Shown here: in pieces, positions 27,151 to 37,475 of the stretch
How the letters are laid out: each line of letters opens with the position of its first letter
Position numbering within the stretch: position 1 is the stretch's first letter
Assembly: GCF_021631985.1 (NCBI RefSeq)
Contig: NZ_CP070225.1
Span: forward strand, 10,416,001 to 10,480,000
Reading direction: 5' to 3'
From: Sandaracinus amylolyticus
Lineage (GTDB): Bacteria; Myxococcota_A; Polyangia; Polyangiales; Sandaracinaceae
DNA length: 64,000 nucleotides
Position numbers and translations under genes: made by a program
Notes under the pieces: generated by a model
Database searches by the model: none
What the model saw: only the letters and a program-made list of their open reading frames with translations
Told to the model about the DNA's origin: nothing

Positions 27151-28895
27151 CGACGGGGCTCCTCGACGCCGTGGAGGCGCTCGAGCCCGACGACGCGCAC
27201 TTCGTCGCCGAGATCGTAGGCGTGGATGCGCAGCGGTCCGGTGGTCTCGCGACCCTCGGTGCGCGCGACGATCTCCGCGATGACGTATTGCGGCTGCTCG
27301 TGGCTCGCGCCGTCGGCGCGCGGCATCTCGACGCACACGCGGCCCTCGGGGCGCGTCTCGAGCGCGGTCGAGCGCGGCGTGTAGTCGTCGCCCGCGAAGC
27401 CGCGCGCGAGATAGACGCGCGTCTCGCTCGGGCGCAGCCCCGAGGTGATCGCGAGATCCTCGACGCACACGCGCGCTCCGTCCTGCTCGGGCACCGGGCT
27501 CGTCAGCGGCGACAGGCGCGTGAGCCAGCGCTCGAGCACTCGATCACGACGCCCGCGCACGATGCGGAAGACCTCGTCGCGCAGGGGCTCGGTCGACCAG
27601 CGGCCGCGCTGGATCAGCGCGCGCAGGTGATCGTCGCCGAAGCGCGCGACGATGCGGGTCATCCACGCCGCGTCGTGCTCGGTCATGCGCTCGTACGCGG
27701 GGTTGCCGTAGCCGGGGCGCCACTGATCGGGCTCGTAGCGCTCGAGGTCGTAGTAGCCGAGCACGTTGCCCGCGGCGCCGAACTGCGCGTGGTGCCACGG
27801 ACGATCGAGCAGACCGAGCGTGAGGAAGTCCTCGGTCATGTGCTGCACGTCGAAGTAGCCCGAGTGCCCGAAGCGACGCGCGAGCGCGTCCCACGTGAAG
27901 AGGATCCCCAGCGTGTCGCTGAAGTCGATCATGTAGTGGCGCACGTAGCCGCGATCGCCGTCGACCTCGATCCACGCCGACATCGTGTTCTCCTGGCGGG
28001 AGTCGATGTGGCTGAGCCACGACGAGAGCACGTACATGCCGCGCACCTCGCGGCGGTGCTCGTGGGGGATCACGTCGTTCGGGTCGTGCGGCCACGTGCC
28101 CTCGTAGGTCCACGGCGCGATCGGCGCGCCGTCGATGAACTGCGAGAGGCTGAAGCGAAGGCGACCGTCGGGGAGCTCGACCGCCTTGTCGAGGATCTCG
28201 TCGACGGTGCGCTGCGAGAGCGGGCCGCGACGACCATCGGTGCGCCGCACCTCGGCCTCGGGATCGAGCACGAGCTCCTCGCGCCGCACGAACACCACAC
28301 GATTGCACGGCGCGAAGAAGCCGGCGGACCAGTACACCGACGCGGCGATCGCGTCGCTCGCCGAGGGGCGCTCCGCTTGCAGATCGCCGTCGGGCTTCAT
28401 CAGGTACATCTGCCCGTTCGCGTCGCGGACGAAGAAGCCGGGGTTCGAGCCGTCGGGCTTGCCGCGCACGATCGTGAGCGGTCCCGGCACGTCGTCGTCG
28501 ATGCCGGGGGTCGCGGGATCGACGTCGGCGCAGGGCCCGTAGGCGATCTGCACCGGCGAGAGCGGGCCGCGCGAGAGACGGTTGGTGTACCAGCTCGAGT
28601 CCGGCACCTCGTCCATCGAGTTGACGTTCACCGACTCGCGATCGAGCTCGAAGCGCCACACGTCGGCGAGCGGCCGGAACACGCTGTTGTCGGCGCCGTC
28701 CCAGACGTACGGGGAGTACCACTCGGGCGGCTGTGGCGTGAATGGACGCCGGTCGCGATCCAGCCACATCGGCTCGGCGAGCGGGAAGCGGCGCAGCCCG
28801 CCGCCGCAGCCGGAGAGCAATCCGAGCGCGAGCGCGATCGCGACGAGCACGGTTTCTCGGCGATCTGCGCGTGGAACGGACCGGAACGGCACCAT
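27147..28895 (-). CDS. Lipoprotein with protein-kinase-like catalytic motifs
   Basis: A 582-aa lipoprotein (lipobox LSGC, Cys30) not assigned to a named family. Motifs suggest a HipA/CotH-like atypical kinase fold: GFFVRDANGQMYLMKPDGD with Lys167 as possible ATP ligand, ASDAIAASVYWSAGFFAP as the following helix, HIDSRQEN (296-303, HxDxxxxN as in a catalytic loop) and IDFSD (323-327, DFG-like metal site). If right, this would be a kinase outside the cytoplasm. The alternative is a degenerate or glycan-binding relative. It is coupled by a 4-base overlap to the outer-membrane barrel gene and lies downstream of a Ser/Thr kinase and the 89-bp repeats. Confidence 0.6.
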   Translation of the reverse strand: MVPFRSVPRADRRETVLVAIALALGLLSGCGGGLRRFPLAEPMWLDRDRRPFTPQPPEWYSPYVWDGADNSVFRPLADVWRFELDRESVNVNSMDEVPDSSWYTNRLSRGPLSPVQIAYGPCADVDPATPGIDDDVPGPLTIVRGKPDGSNPGFFVRDANGQMYLMKPDGDLQAERPSASDAIAASVYWSAGFFAPCNRVVFVRREELVLDPEAEVRRTDGRRGPLSQRTVDEILDKAVELPDGRLRFSLSQFIDGAPIAPWTYEGTWPHDPNDVIPHEHRREVRGMYVLSSWLSHIDSRQENTMSAWIEVDGDRGYVRHYMIDFSDTLGILFTWDALARRFGHSGYFDVQHMTEDFLTLGLLDRPWHHAQFGAAGNVLGYYDLERYEPDQWRPGYGNPAYERMTEHDAAWMTRIVARFGDDHLRALIQRGRWSTEPLRDEVFRIVRGRRDRVLERWLTRLSPLTSPVPEQDGARVCVEDLAITSGLRPSETRVYLARGFAGDDYTPRSTALETRPEGRVCVEMPRADGASHEQPQYVIAEIVARTEGRETTGPLRIHAYDLGDEVRVVGLERLHGVEEPRR

Positions 28896-28932
28896 GGCGC
28901 GGCAATATCGCCGCCGATGGGGCCTGCGTCGA

Positions 28933-29197
28933 GGGGCCTGCAGGAGTGCTCGTCCCGGAGGGCCCGCACGGGAGCGCGCGGAGCGCGCGGACGGAAGGGA
29001 CCGGAGCGGCGAGCCGATTGAGGGGCCTGCAGGAGTGCTCGTCCCGGAGGGCCCGCACGGGAGCGCGCGGAGCGCGCGGACGGAAGGGACCGGAGCGGCG
29101 AGCCGATTGAGGGGCCTGCAGGAGTGCTCGTCCCGGAGGGCCCGCACGGGAGCGCGCGGAGCGCGCGGACGGAAGGGACCGGAGCGGCGAGCCGATG
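28933..29197. repeat. Three tandem copies of an 89-bp repeat
   Basis: Units begin with GGGGCCTGCAGG at 28933, 29022 and 29111 and are essentially identical; the third lacks one T near its end, and a 14-base fragment of a unit precedes the first. They fill most of the 314-base gap between the kinase stop (29210) and the lipoprotein start (28895). Each unit contains CCCG/CGGG and CGCGC/GCGCG stems. Because 89 is not a multiple of three, the reading frame changes in every unit, so they are not protein repeats. There are no spacers, which rules out CRISPR. Confidence 0.9.
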
Positions 29198-29209
29198 AGG
29201 CGCCCCGGG

Positions 29210-30796
29210 TCAGCTCCTGGCGCCGAGATCGATCGCGACGCTGCGATCGCGGCCGGTCGACGCACCGTGCTTCGCGCGGTGGGCGCGTGCCGTCTCGAGC
29301 GATCCGCCGTGCTCGGTCCAGAAGCGCGCCGCGTCTTCTTCCGACCACGGCTCGATGCGCAGCGCCCGCAGCGAGGCGCGCAGCGCGCGTGCGCTCGCGG
29401 GACGTTCGCCCGGGGCCTTCGCGAGGCACTGCAGCACCAGCGCCTCGAGCCCTTCGGGCAGCGGCGCGCCGAGTCGCGCGCTCGGCGGCTCGGGCTCGGA
29501 GTGCAGGTGGTGCGCGCAGATCTCGACGACGTTGTGACCGCGGAACACGTGGGTCCCGGTGATCAGGAAGTACGTGAGCGCACCGAGCGAGTAGAGATCC
29601 GACGCCGGCGCCACGACGCCGGTGCCGATCGTCTCGGGTGCGAGATAGAGCGGCGTGCCGCGGATCGTCGCGTCGTGCGTCATCGAGCCCGCGGGGTCGC
29701 GCGCGAGATCCTTCACGAGCCCGAAGTCGACGACCTTCGCGACGTCGTGCTCGCCGGCGCGCGTGGTGAGGATCACGTTCGCGGGCTTCACGTCGCGGTG
29801 CACCAGGCCGAGCTCGTGCGCCTCGGCGAGCGCCGACGCGATCTGCGCGACGACGTGCACCACGCGCGCGGGCGGCATCGGCCCGGTCTCGCTCACCACG
29901 AGCTCGAGGTCGCAGCCCGGCAGATACTCCATCGCGTAGTAGAAGATGCCGTCGGGCGTGCGGCCGTAGTCGTAGATCTGCACCGTGTTCGGGTGCGTGA
30001 GGCGCGCGGTCTGACGCACCTCGCGCTCGAAGCGCGCGAGCATCTCCGCGCCGACGCGCTCGGGCGGCAGCAGCTTGATCGCGGTGGGACGGCGCAGGAG
30101 CGCGTGGTGCGCGCGGTAGACGACGCCCATGCCGCCCTCGCCGAGCTTCGCCTCGAGCACGTACTGACCGAGGCGTCGCGCCTGACGCACCTCGGCGCGC
30201 AGGCCGAAGATGGTGTGCGACGCGACGGTCGCGACGACGGTGGAGAACGCCGGCCACCCGAACGCGTCGATCATCGCGGCCCACGCGCGCGCGTCCCAGG
30301 GGCCGCTCGTCGTGTGGACGAGCCACGTGGTGAGCATCGAGATCACGGTGGCCGTGACGCCGAGCGCGAGGGTGCGCGACGCCGCGGAGGGCACGAGGAT
30401 CGCGCGTGCCATCAGGAGCTCGGTGAGGAGCAGCGCCATCGTGCGCTCGAGCCCGAGGTTCGCGCGGGAGACCATCAGCGCGATCAGCACGTACGCGAGC
30501 AGGTTGCCGCCCACGTCGATCGCCTCGAGCGCGCCGCGCGCGCGGCGCCCGCTGCGGGTGAACAGCCAGATGCCGACGAAGAGCCCGATCAGCGCGACGT
30601 GCAGGATGCGGAAGCGCGTCGAGAGGTCGCCGAAGACGAGGTCGATGCCTGCGACGGTGGCCTCGACGATCAGCACCAGCACGAGGAAGGCGAGGCCGAG
30701 GATCGTGAGGATGCGTGCGTACAGCGCGAGCCGCGCCTGGTAGAACGCGCGGCTCTCGTCGTCGACCGAGCTCGCGTCGTGCCCCCGGCTGACCAT
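29210..30796 (-). CDS. Ser/Thr protein kinase with N-terminal membrane domain
   Basis: A 528-aa Hanks-type kinase in an unusual order: about 200 residues with six predicted helices come first and the kinase domain follows. It has LGEGGMGVVY (218-227), Lys241 in AIKLL, HRDVKPANV, DFGLVKD and TPLYLAPE, so it should be catalytically active and cytoplasmic. The membrane half (for example ILTILGLAFLVLVLIVEATV) may be a sensor; no known sensor motif is seen. A TATCCT box lies about 13 nt upstream of the ATG. It heads the cluster with the kinase-like lipoprotein, barrel and transporter genes. Confidence 0.92.
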   Translation of the reverse strand: MVSRGHDASSVDDESRAFYQARLALYARILTILGLAFLVLVLIVEATVAGIDLVFGDLSTRFRILHVALIGLFVGIWLFTRSGRRARGALEAIDVGGNLLAYVLIALMVSRANLGLERTMALLLTELLMARAILVPSAASRTLALGVTATVISMLTTWLVHTTSGPWDARAWAAMIDAFGWPAFSTVVATVASHTIFGLRAEVRQARRLGQYVLEAKLGEGGMGVVYRAHHALLRRPTAIKLLPPERVGAEMLARFEREVRQTARLTHPNTVQIYDYGRTPDGIFYYAMEYLPGCDLELVVSETGPMPPARVVHVVAQIASALAEAHELGLVHRDVKPANVILTTRAGEHDVAKVVDFGLVKDLARDPAGSMTHDATIRGTPLYLAPETIGTGVVAPASDLYSLGALTYFLITGTHVFRGHNVVEICAHHLHSEPEPPSARLGAPLPEGLEALVLQCLAKAPGERPASARALRASLRALRIEPWSEEDAARFWTEHGGSLETARAHRAKHGASTGRDRSVAIDLGARS

Positions 30797-30845
30797 CGCG
30801 GCGCGCGAGGATACGAGCGAGGCCTCGCGTTGGCGAGCCGCGCGC

Positions 30846-31628
30846 TCACGGGAGCCGGAACTCGCGGCGCATCACGTGCTCGAACGCGCCGAGCGGCAAG
30901 AGGCGTCGCGCCCACGCGGCGAACGTCGCTTTGCCGCCGACTCGGACCCGGAACGGCGGCGACGTGCTGGTCGCGAGCGTCGCGATCGCGTCGGCGACGC
31001 GCTGCGGGCTCGCGCCGCCGTCGATCTGCGCGCGGATGATCGCCTCGACACGAGCGCGTCCTTCGTCGTAGCGCGCCATCGGTCGCGCGGGGCGCGCCAC
31101 CTGGATCCCGGTGCGGTGCGCGGCGGGCTCGACCAGCGACACCCGCACTCCGTCGGGCGCGACCTCGAGCCGCAGCGCCTCGGTGTAGCCCGCGAGCGCG
31201 TGTTTGCTCGCGGCGTACACGCCGTGGAACGGCACGCCGACGAAGCCGGAGAGCGAGCCCACGTTCACGATCGTCCCGCCCCCGTGCGCGCGCATGATCG
31301 GGAGCACCGCCGCGACCATCCGCATCACGCCGAGCAGGTTGGTCTCGAAGAGCGCGCGTGCTTCGTCGGCGCTGGTCTCCTCGCAGGCGCCGACCACCGC
31401 GCGCCCGGCGTTGTTCACCAGCACGTCGATCCGCCCGAGCGCGCCGACGCAGGCGCGCACCGATGCATCGTCGTCGACGTCGAGCGCGCGCATCTCGGTG
31501 CCGGGCGGGCCGCCCGATCCGCTGCGGCTCGTGCCGAAGACGCGGAAGCCGCGCGCCGCGAGCGTCGTCGCGGTCGCGAGGCCGAGCCCCGACGAAGCCC
31601 CGGTCACCAGTGCGATCCTGCTCTCCAT
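30846..31628 (-). CDS. Short-chain dehydrogenase/reductase
   Basis: Classical SDR, 260 aa: cofactor motif TGASSGLG (9-16), LVNNAGRA, active-site Ser in NVGSLSG and YAASK (Tyr-x3-Lys), then VEPAAHRTG. The Arg just after the first strand (SRSG) suggests NADP(H). The substrate is unknown. It is divergent from a TetR regulator at 31764 with an inverted repeat in the gap, so it is the likely target of that regulator. Confidence 0.92.
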   Translation of the reverse strand: MESRIALVTGASSGLGLATATTLAARGFRVFGTSRSGSGGPPGTEMRALDVDDDASVRACVGALGRIDVLVNNAGRAVVGACEETSADEARALFETNLLGVMRMVAAVLPIMRAHGGGTIVNVGSLSGFVGVPFHGVYAASKHALAGYTEALRLEVAPDGVRVSLVEPAAHRTGIQVARPARPMARYDEGRARVEAIIRAQIDGGASPQRVADAIATLATSTSPPFRVRVGGKATFAAWARRLLPLGAFEHVMRREFRLP

Positions 31629-31652
31629 TCCGTCACCTCCGAGCAGGACCTT

Positions 31653-31669
31653 GGTCGCGCCGCGCGACC
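31653..31669. promoter_or_regulatory. Inverted repeat in the SDR/TetR divergent gap
   Basis: GGTCGCG and CGCGACC form a perfect 7-bp inverted repeat around CCG, 25 bp upstream of the SDR start. A second repeat element, (A/G)CTCAGCTTC, occurs about 31677 and 31741. Both fit sites for the adjacent TetR-type repressor. Confidence 0.45.
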
Positions 31670-31763
31670 GGGACGACTCAGCTTCCGATGGCCGTATCTG
31701 CGCGGAACTCCGACGGAAACGCGCAGTTGTGCGACGACGGCTCAGCTTCTATCGTCGCCTCGG

Positions 31764-32379
31764 ATGCCGCCGCGCGATCGGACGAGACGCCGGGTGACGC
31801 CGCGCCAGGATCGTGCGCGCGCGAGCGTCGACGCGATCGTCGCAGCCGCCGAGATCGTGCTGCGCGAGGAGGGCTTCGCGCGCACCACGACGAACCGCAT
31901 CGCGAAGCGCGCCGGCGTGAACGTCGGGCTCGTGTACCGCTACTTCGCGGGCAAGGAGGCGATCGTCGGGGCGATCACCGAGCGCGTCGCGGACGTGACG
32001 TTCGACGCGATCCGCAGCGCGCTCGAGGCCCACGCGTCGTCGCCGCTGCCGGTCGCGCTGCGCGCGGTGGTGATGGTGCTGGTCGACACGCCGGGCGTGG
32101 ACCCGAGGCTCCATCGCGAGCTCGTCGAGCACCTCGACGTCACCCGTCGGCGCGCGATGGTCCAGGCGCTGCGCGCGCGCACGGCGACGCTGTTCGCGGC
32201 GTTCCTCGATGCCCGCCGCGACACGCTGCGTCCCGACCTCGATCGCGAGGCGCTCGTCTTCGTGATCGAGCACGCGATGGACGCGGCGACGCACGCGATC
32301 GCGTTCTATCGGCCCGCCGAGCTCGATCGCGACCGGGCGATCGACGCGCTCGTCGACCTGCTGTCGCGCGCGCTGCTTC

Positions 32380-32396
<17 letters not shown>
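31764..32396 (+). CDS. TetR/AcrR family transcriptional regulator
   Basis: A 210-aa regulator with a TetR N-terminal helix-turn-helix (IVAAAEIVLREEGFARTT, IAKRAGVNVGLVYRYFAGKE) and a helical ligand-binding C-terminal domain with no recognised class. By position it should repress the divergent SDR gene and itself. The ATG at 31764 is chosen to fit the usual length before the HTH. Its last 17 bases overlap the end of the convergent gene at 32380. Confidence 0.92.
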
Positions 32397-33963
<1,567 letters not shown>

Positions 33964-33996
33964 GGCGAGACCGTCGGGCGGAAGAAGGAGACGCGC

Positions 33997-34028
33997 AGGC
34001 GCCTGCTCGCACGAACGAGCAGGCGCCT
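33997..34028 (-). terminator. 13-bp perfect hairpin after the PhoX-type gene
   Basis: AGGCGCCTGCTCG (33997-34009) and its exact complement (34016-34028) surround the loop CACGAA, starting 8 nt after the stop at 34037. On the transcribed strand it is followed by a pyrimidine-rich run (TCTCCTTCTTCC), the closest to a T-tract seen in this window. Confidence 0.75.
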
Positions 34029-34036
34029 CGATGGGA

Positions 34037-36346
34037 TCAGCGAGCGCGGCGCGAGATCGCGACGACACCCGAGCGCGGGCGCGCGTAGAGATCGGTCGCG
34101 GGCCAGGTGCTCCACACGCTCTCGCCCGGGTGCTGCACCGCGACGAAGAACGTGCGCATGTCGCTCGAGAGCGTGGGCCCGGTGGCCTCGGCGTCGCTCG
34201 GCACCGCGATCACGCGGAACGGACGGCCGTAGGTCGCGGTCGCCGTGGTGCGGTGCGCGGGATCGAGATCGAGGTAGTAGACCGCGTCGGCGTGACCGCT
34301 GCGCCCGAAGGTGCCGTCGGTGCCGAACCACACGTGGCCGTAGCCGTCGATCATCAGGTTGTCGGGGCTGCCGAAGTCGTACGCGCCGTTCGTCGTGTTG
34401 CCGCGCGCGACGATCCAGAACGTGAACGTCTCGCTGGTCGCGGGCGTCGCGGGCGTGCCCTCTTCGATCGCGAAGATCGAGCCCGCGGTGTCGTTCGGGC
34501 GGTACGCCGCCGTCGCGTATGCGGTGGCGTCGGTGGGCGCGAGCGATCCGTCGTCCATCAGCGCGCGCTGGCCGGTCTGGTTCGTGAACGCGACGTAGAG
34601 GCGCGGCGTGCCGCTGGGATCACGCGGGTTCCACTCGACGTCCTCGGGGCGGTTCAGCTCGCGCACGCCGATCTTGTGGCTCGCGGTGAAGAGCGCGCGG
34701 CGCACCGCGTCGTCGGTCGCGAAGCGTCCGATGCCGTTCCACGTCGCGCTCGCGAGCGCAGCGCCGACCGTCATCGTCGCATCGCCGAGCGCCGCGCCGT
34801 TGGGCGCGAGGTCGGTGCTGGTGAGCGAGAGCTCGATCCAGCGGCCGGTGCCGCGCATCGTCTCGCTCGACGCGCCGCTGCGCAGCTCGTAGCCGTTCTG
34901 CGCCATGTCGGCGAAGTGCGCGACGTAGAGCGTGCCCTGATCGAGCAGCGCGCGGATCTGCGCGCGCGTCATGCTCGCGGTGTACGGCTGCGCGCTGACG
35001 AAGCGATAGATGTGGCCGCTCTGGCGATCGTCGGCGGCGTACACGACGACCGGCTGGCCCTCGATCAGCTGCCAGTCCTCGTCGGTCGCGAACGTCGCGT
35101 TCTCCCAGTGCGCGCGGCCCATCGCGCCGAGCTTGCGGTGACCGACGCCCTCGGCGTTGCGGCCGTACCACTCGTCGGGCGCTGCGGTGGGATCGATCTC
35201 GGTGAGGAACCCGTAGACGTCGCGCGGATGGCGCGCGCCCGCCGACGAGTGCCGGCCGAAGCCCGACGAGCTGCTCGGCGCGGTGAGGATCGCGACGTCG
35301 CCGCCCGGCGCGCAGGGACCCGCGGTGAAGCGCTGGCCGCTCCAGCACGCCTCGGCATCGCCGTAGTAGTCCTGCGCGTTCTCCTCGGCGGTGATGACGG
35401 TGCCCCAGGGCGTCTGGCCACCCGAGCAGTTCGCGAGCGTGCCGGTTACGACACCCGCCGGGAGCGCGGTGCCGTCGTCACGGGTGTCGGCGCTCACGGC
35501 CATGCCGGTCACGCGCGCGAGCGTCGCGCTCGTCGCGTCGAAGCGGCGGTTCGCCGCGTTGCGATCGACGCTCCAGGTGCCGCTCGCGGGATCGCGCACG
35601 ATGTGCACCCAGCTGCCGCCGAGCTGACGGCGCGTCTGCGTGATGAACGCGTCGAGCGCGGGCTGATCCCACGTGCTCGAGAGCGGATCGTTCGCGAGCA
35701 GACCGCGACCCTGCATCCAGCTCGCGAGCGTGAGGTACTGACCGCTCGGCGGCGACGTCGGCGTCGGTCCGTCGTTCGACACGTACTCGTGGTTGACCCA
35801 GAGCCAGCCGCTGGTGCCGCTGCCGTTCCACTGCGGCGCGTCACCCGCGGTCGCGTCCCAGCCGTCGCCGAAGTACGCGATGTAGTCGGCGTTCGATCCG
35901 AAGAACGAATCGGTGTTGCCGCTGCGGAACGTGATCGGCTCGAGCCACGTCACGAGCGTCTCGTGCTTCAGGCCCTCGACCGCGCGCATGCTGTCGGTCG
36001 CGCGCGCGTCGAGCGGGAACACGACACCCTCGGGCAGCGTGCCCGCCGCGACCTGATCGACGAGCTCGGTCACGAAGGTCGGGATGTCGCTCGAGTCGTC
36101 GAACCCGACGCCGTCCTCGCCGTCTTCCCCGTCTTCACCATCGGTTCCGTCTTCACCGTCGGTTCCGTCTTCACCGTCGGTCCCGTCGGTGCCGTCCGTT
36201 CCGTCGGTGCCGTCCATGCCGTTCTGGCCGTCGGTCCCGTCCATGCCGTCGACGCCCGGCGGGCCTTGCTCGCCCGTGCAGCCCGTCGTCGCGAGCATGC
36301 CGCTCAGCGCGAGCGCACACGCTGCTCGCATCCAATCTCTGCGCAT
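34037..36346 (-). CDS. PhoX-type phosphatase (DUF839) with collagen-like stalk
   Basis: A 769-aa exported lipoprotein (lipobox TTGC, Cys23). Residues 25-78 are 18 uninterrupted Gly-x-y triplets, mostly GTD, GMD and GED, forming a collagen-like segment rich in Asp in the third place. The rest matches PhoX/DUF839: WGTVITAEENAQDYYGD, GFLTEIDP, KLGAMGRAHWENA, YRFVSAQPYT, LNRPEDVEWNP and DGYGHVWFGTDG. PhoX enzymes are calcium/iron-dependent alkaline phosphatases. GGGAGG lies at good distance before the ATG. The stalk probably holds the enzyme away from the membrane. Confidence 0.85.
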   Translation of the reverse strand: MRRDWMRAACALALSGMLATTGCTGEQGPPGVDGMDGTDGQNGMDGTDGTDGTDGTDGEDGTDGEDGTDGEDGEDGEDGVGFDDSSDIPTFVTELVDQVAAGTLPEGVVFPLDARATDSMRAVEGLKHETLVTWLEPITFRSGNTDSFFGSNADYIAYFGDGWDATAGDAPQWNGSGTSGWLWVNHEYVSNDGPTPTSPPSGQYLTLASWMQGRGLLANDPLSSTWDQPALDAFITQTRRQLGGSWVHIVRDPASGTWSVDRNAANRRFDATSATLARVTGMAVSADTRDDGTALPAGVVTGTLANCSGGQTPWGTVITAEENAQDYYGDAEACWSGQRFTAGPCAPGGDVAILTAPSSSSGFGRHSSAGARHPRDVYGFLTEIDPTAAPDEWYGRNAEGVGHRKLGAMGRAHWENATFATDEDWQLIEGQPVVVYAADDRQSGHIYRFVSAQPYTASMTRAQIRALLDQGTLYVAHFADMAQNGYELRSGASSETMRGTGRWIELSLTSTDLAPNGAALGDATMTVGAALASATWNGIGRFATDDAVRRALFTASHKIGVRELNRPEDVEWNPRDPSGTPRLYVAFTNQTGQRALMDDGSLAPTDATAYATAAYRPNDTAGSIFAIEEGTPATPATSETFTFWIVARGNTTNGAYDFGSPDNLMIDGYGHVWFGTDGTFGRSGHADAVYYLDLDPAHRTTATATYGRPFRVIAVPSDAEATGPTLSSDMRTFFVAVQHPGESVWSTWPATDLYARPRSGVVAISRRAR

Positions 36347-36478
36347 CTGTTGCCTCCCAGTCCTGCGACGGGGCGGACGATGCTCGGCGCACGTGGCGCG
36401 CGCGGAGGCGGCGTGTAGCGAAGCGCGGTCGGGTGCGTGACGTGCGGGTCGCGCGCTCTCGGTCCACGCTCGCGGCCC

Positions 36479-37468
36479 ATGCGCATCGCCATCACCGGCG
36501 CGAGTGGGCTCGTGGGCGGCAACCTCGCGGACGTTGCCATCGCGGCGGGGCACGACGTCGTGTGCACCAAACGCGCGGGTAGTCGCGTCGAGCACCTCGC
36601 GCACCTGCCGATCCACTGGGCCGACGCCGACCTCGCGTCGGAGGACGATCTCGCGCGCGCCTTCGAGGGCGCGGAGATCGTCGTCCACTGCGCCGCGGTC
36701 GTCGTCACCGGCAAGGACGCCGACGAGGTGATGCGCGCGACGAACGTCGACGGCACGCGTCACGTGATCGACGCATGCCGTCGCGCGAAGGTGCGGCGCC
36801 TGGTGCACGTCTCGACCGTCGCCGCGATCGGCGTGAGCGACGGGACGCGCGACGCGACCGAGGACGATCCCTTCAACTTCGCCGAGCACCGTCTCCTCGA
36901 CGGCTACTCGGAGACCAAACGCGCCGCGCAGGATCTCGTCGAGGCCGCGGCGCGCGCCGGCGAGATCGACGCCGTCATCGCGTGCCCGACGCTCATGTGG
37001 GGCCCCTACGACGCGAAGCCGAGCACCGGAAAGCTCGCGGTCGAGCTCGCGAAGGGACGCATCCCCGGCGGCACCACCGGCACCAACAACATCGTCGACG
37101 TGCGCGACGTCGCGCGCGGCCTGCTGCTCTGCGCGACCCGGGGGCGCAAAGGCGAGCGCTACATCCTCGGCGGCGAGAACGTCACGTACCACGAGCTCTT
37201 CACGCGCGTGGCGCGCATCGGCGGCTTCCCCGCGCCGCGCTTCGTCGTGCCGCGCGCGCTGGCGACGACGTTCGGCTGGCTCGGCGACGTCGCGCATCGC
37301 GTCGGGATCCCGACCGCGATCGACTCGATGTCGGTGCGCTGGGCCTACTGCCCGGGCTTCCGCTTCTCGCACGCCAAAGCAGCGCGCGAGCTCGGGTACG
37401 CGCCCGGCCCCGCCGACGAGGGCATCCGCGCGGGCATCGAGTGGATGCGCGGGCGCGGGATGCTGTGA
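36479..37468 (+). CDS. NAD-dependent epimerase/dehydratase (extended SDR)
   Basis: A 329-aa extended SDR. TGASGLVGGNL (6-16) is the NAD(P)-binding motif, the Ser-Thr part of the active site is in VHVSTVAAIG, and YSETKR is the catalytic Tyr-x3-Lys. The C-terminal region (RYILGGENVTYHELF) is like dihydroflavonol-4-reductase/sterol dehydrogenase-type members. Substrate not readable. It converges on the methyltransferase gene with a 7-base gap. Confidence 0.9.
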   Translation: MRIAITGASGLVGGNLADVAIAAGHDVVCTKRAGSRVEHLAHLPIHWADADLASEDDLARAFEGAEIVVHCAAVVVTGKDADEVMRATNVDGTRHVIDACRRAKVRRLVHVSTVAAIGVSDGTRDATEDDPFNFAEHRLLDGYSETKRAAQDLVEAAARAGEIDAVIACPTLMWGPYDAKPSTGKLAVELAKGRIPGGTTGTNNIVDVRDVARGLLLCATRGRKGERYILGGENVTYHELFTRVARIGGFPAPRFVVPRALATTFGWLGDVAHRVGIPTAIDSMSVRWAYCPGFRFSHAKAARELGYAPGPADEGIRAGIEWMRGRGML

Positions 37469-37475
37469 TCGAGCG

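Noticed and set aside
28742-29110. Open frames across the 89-bp repeats as a repeat protein
   Set aside because: The period of 89 changes frame in every unit, so there is no consistent protein repeat, and the composition is Arg/Gly/Ala only.
28933-29197. CRISPR array
   Set aside because: The units are directly adjacent with no unique spacers, are too long for CRISPR repeats, and no cas genes are in the window.
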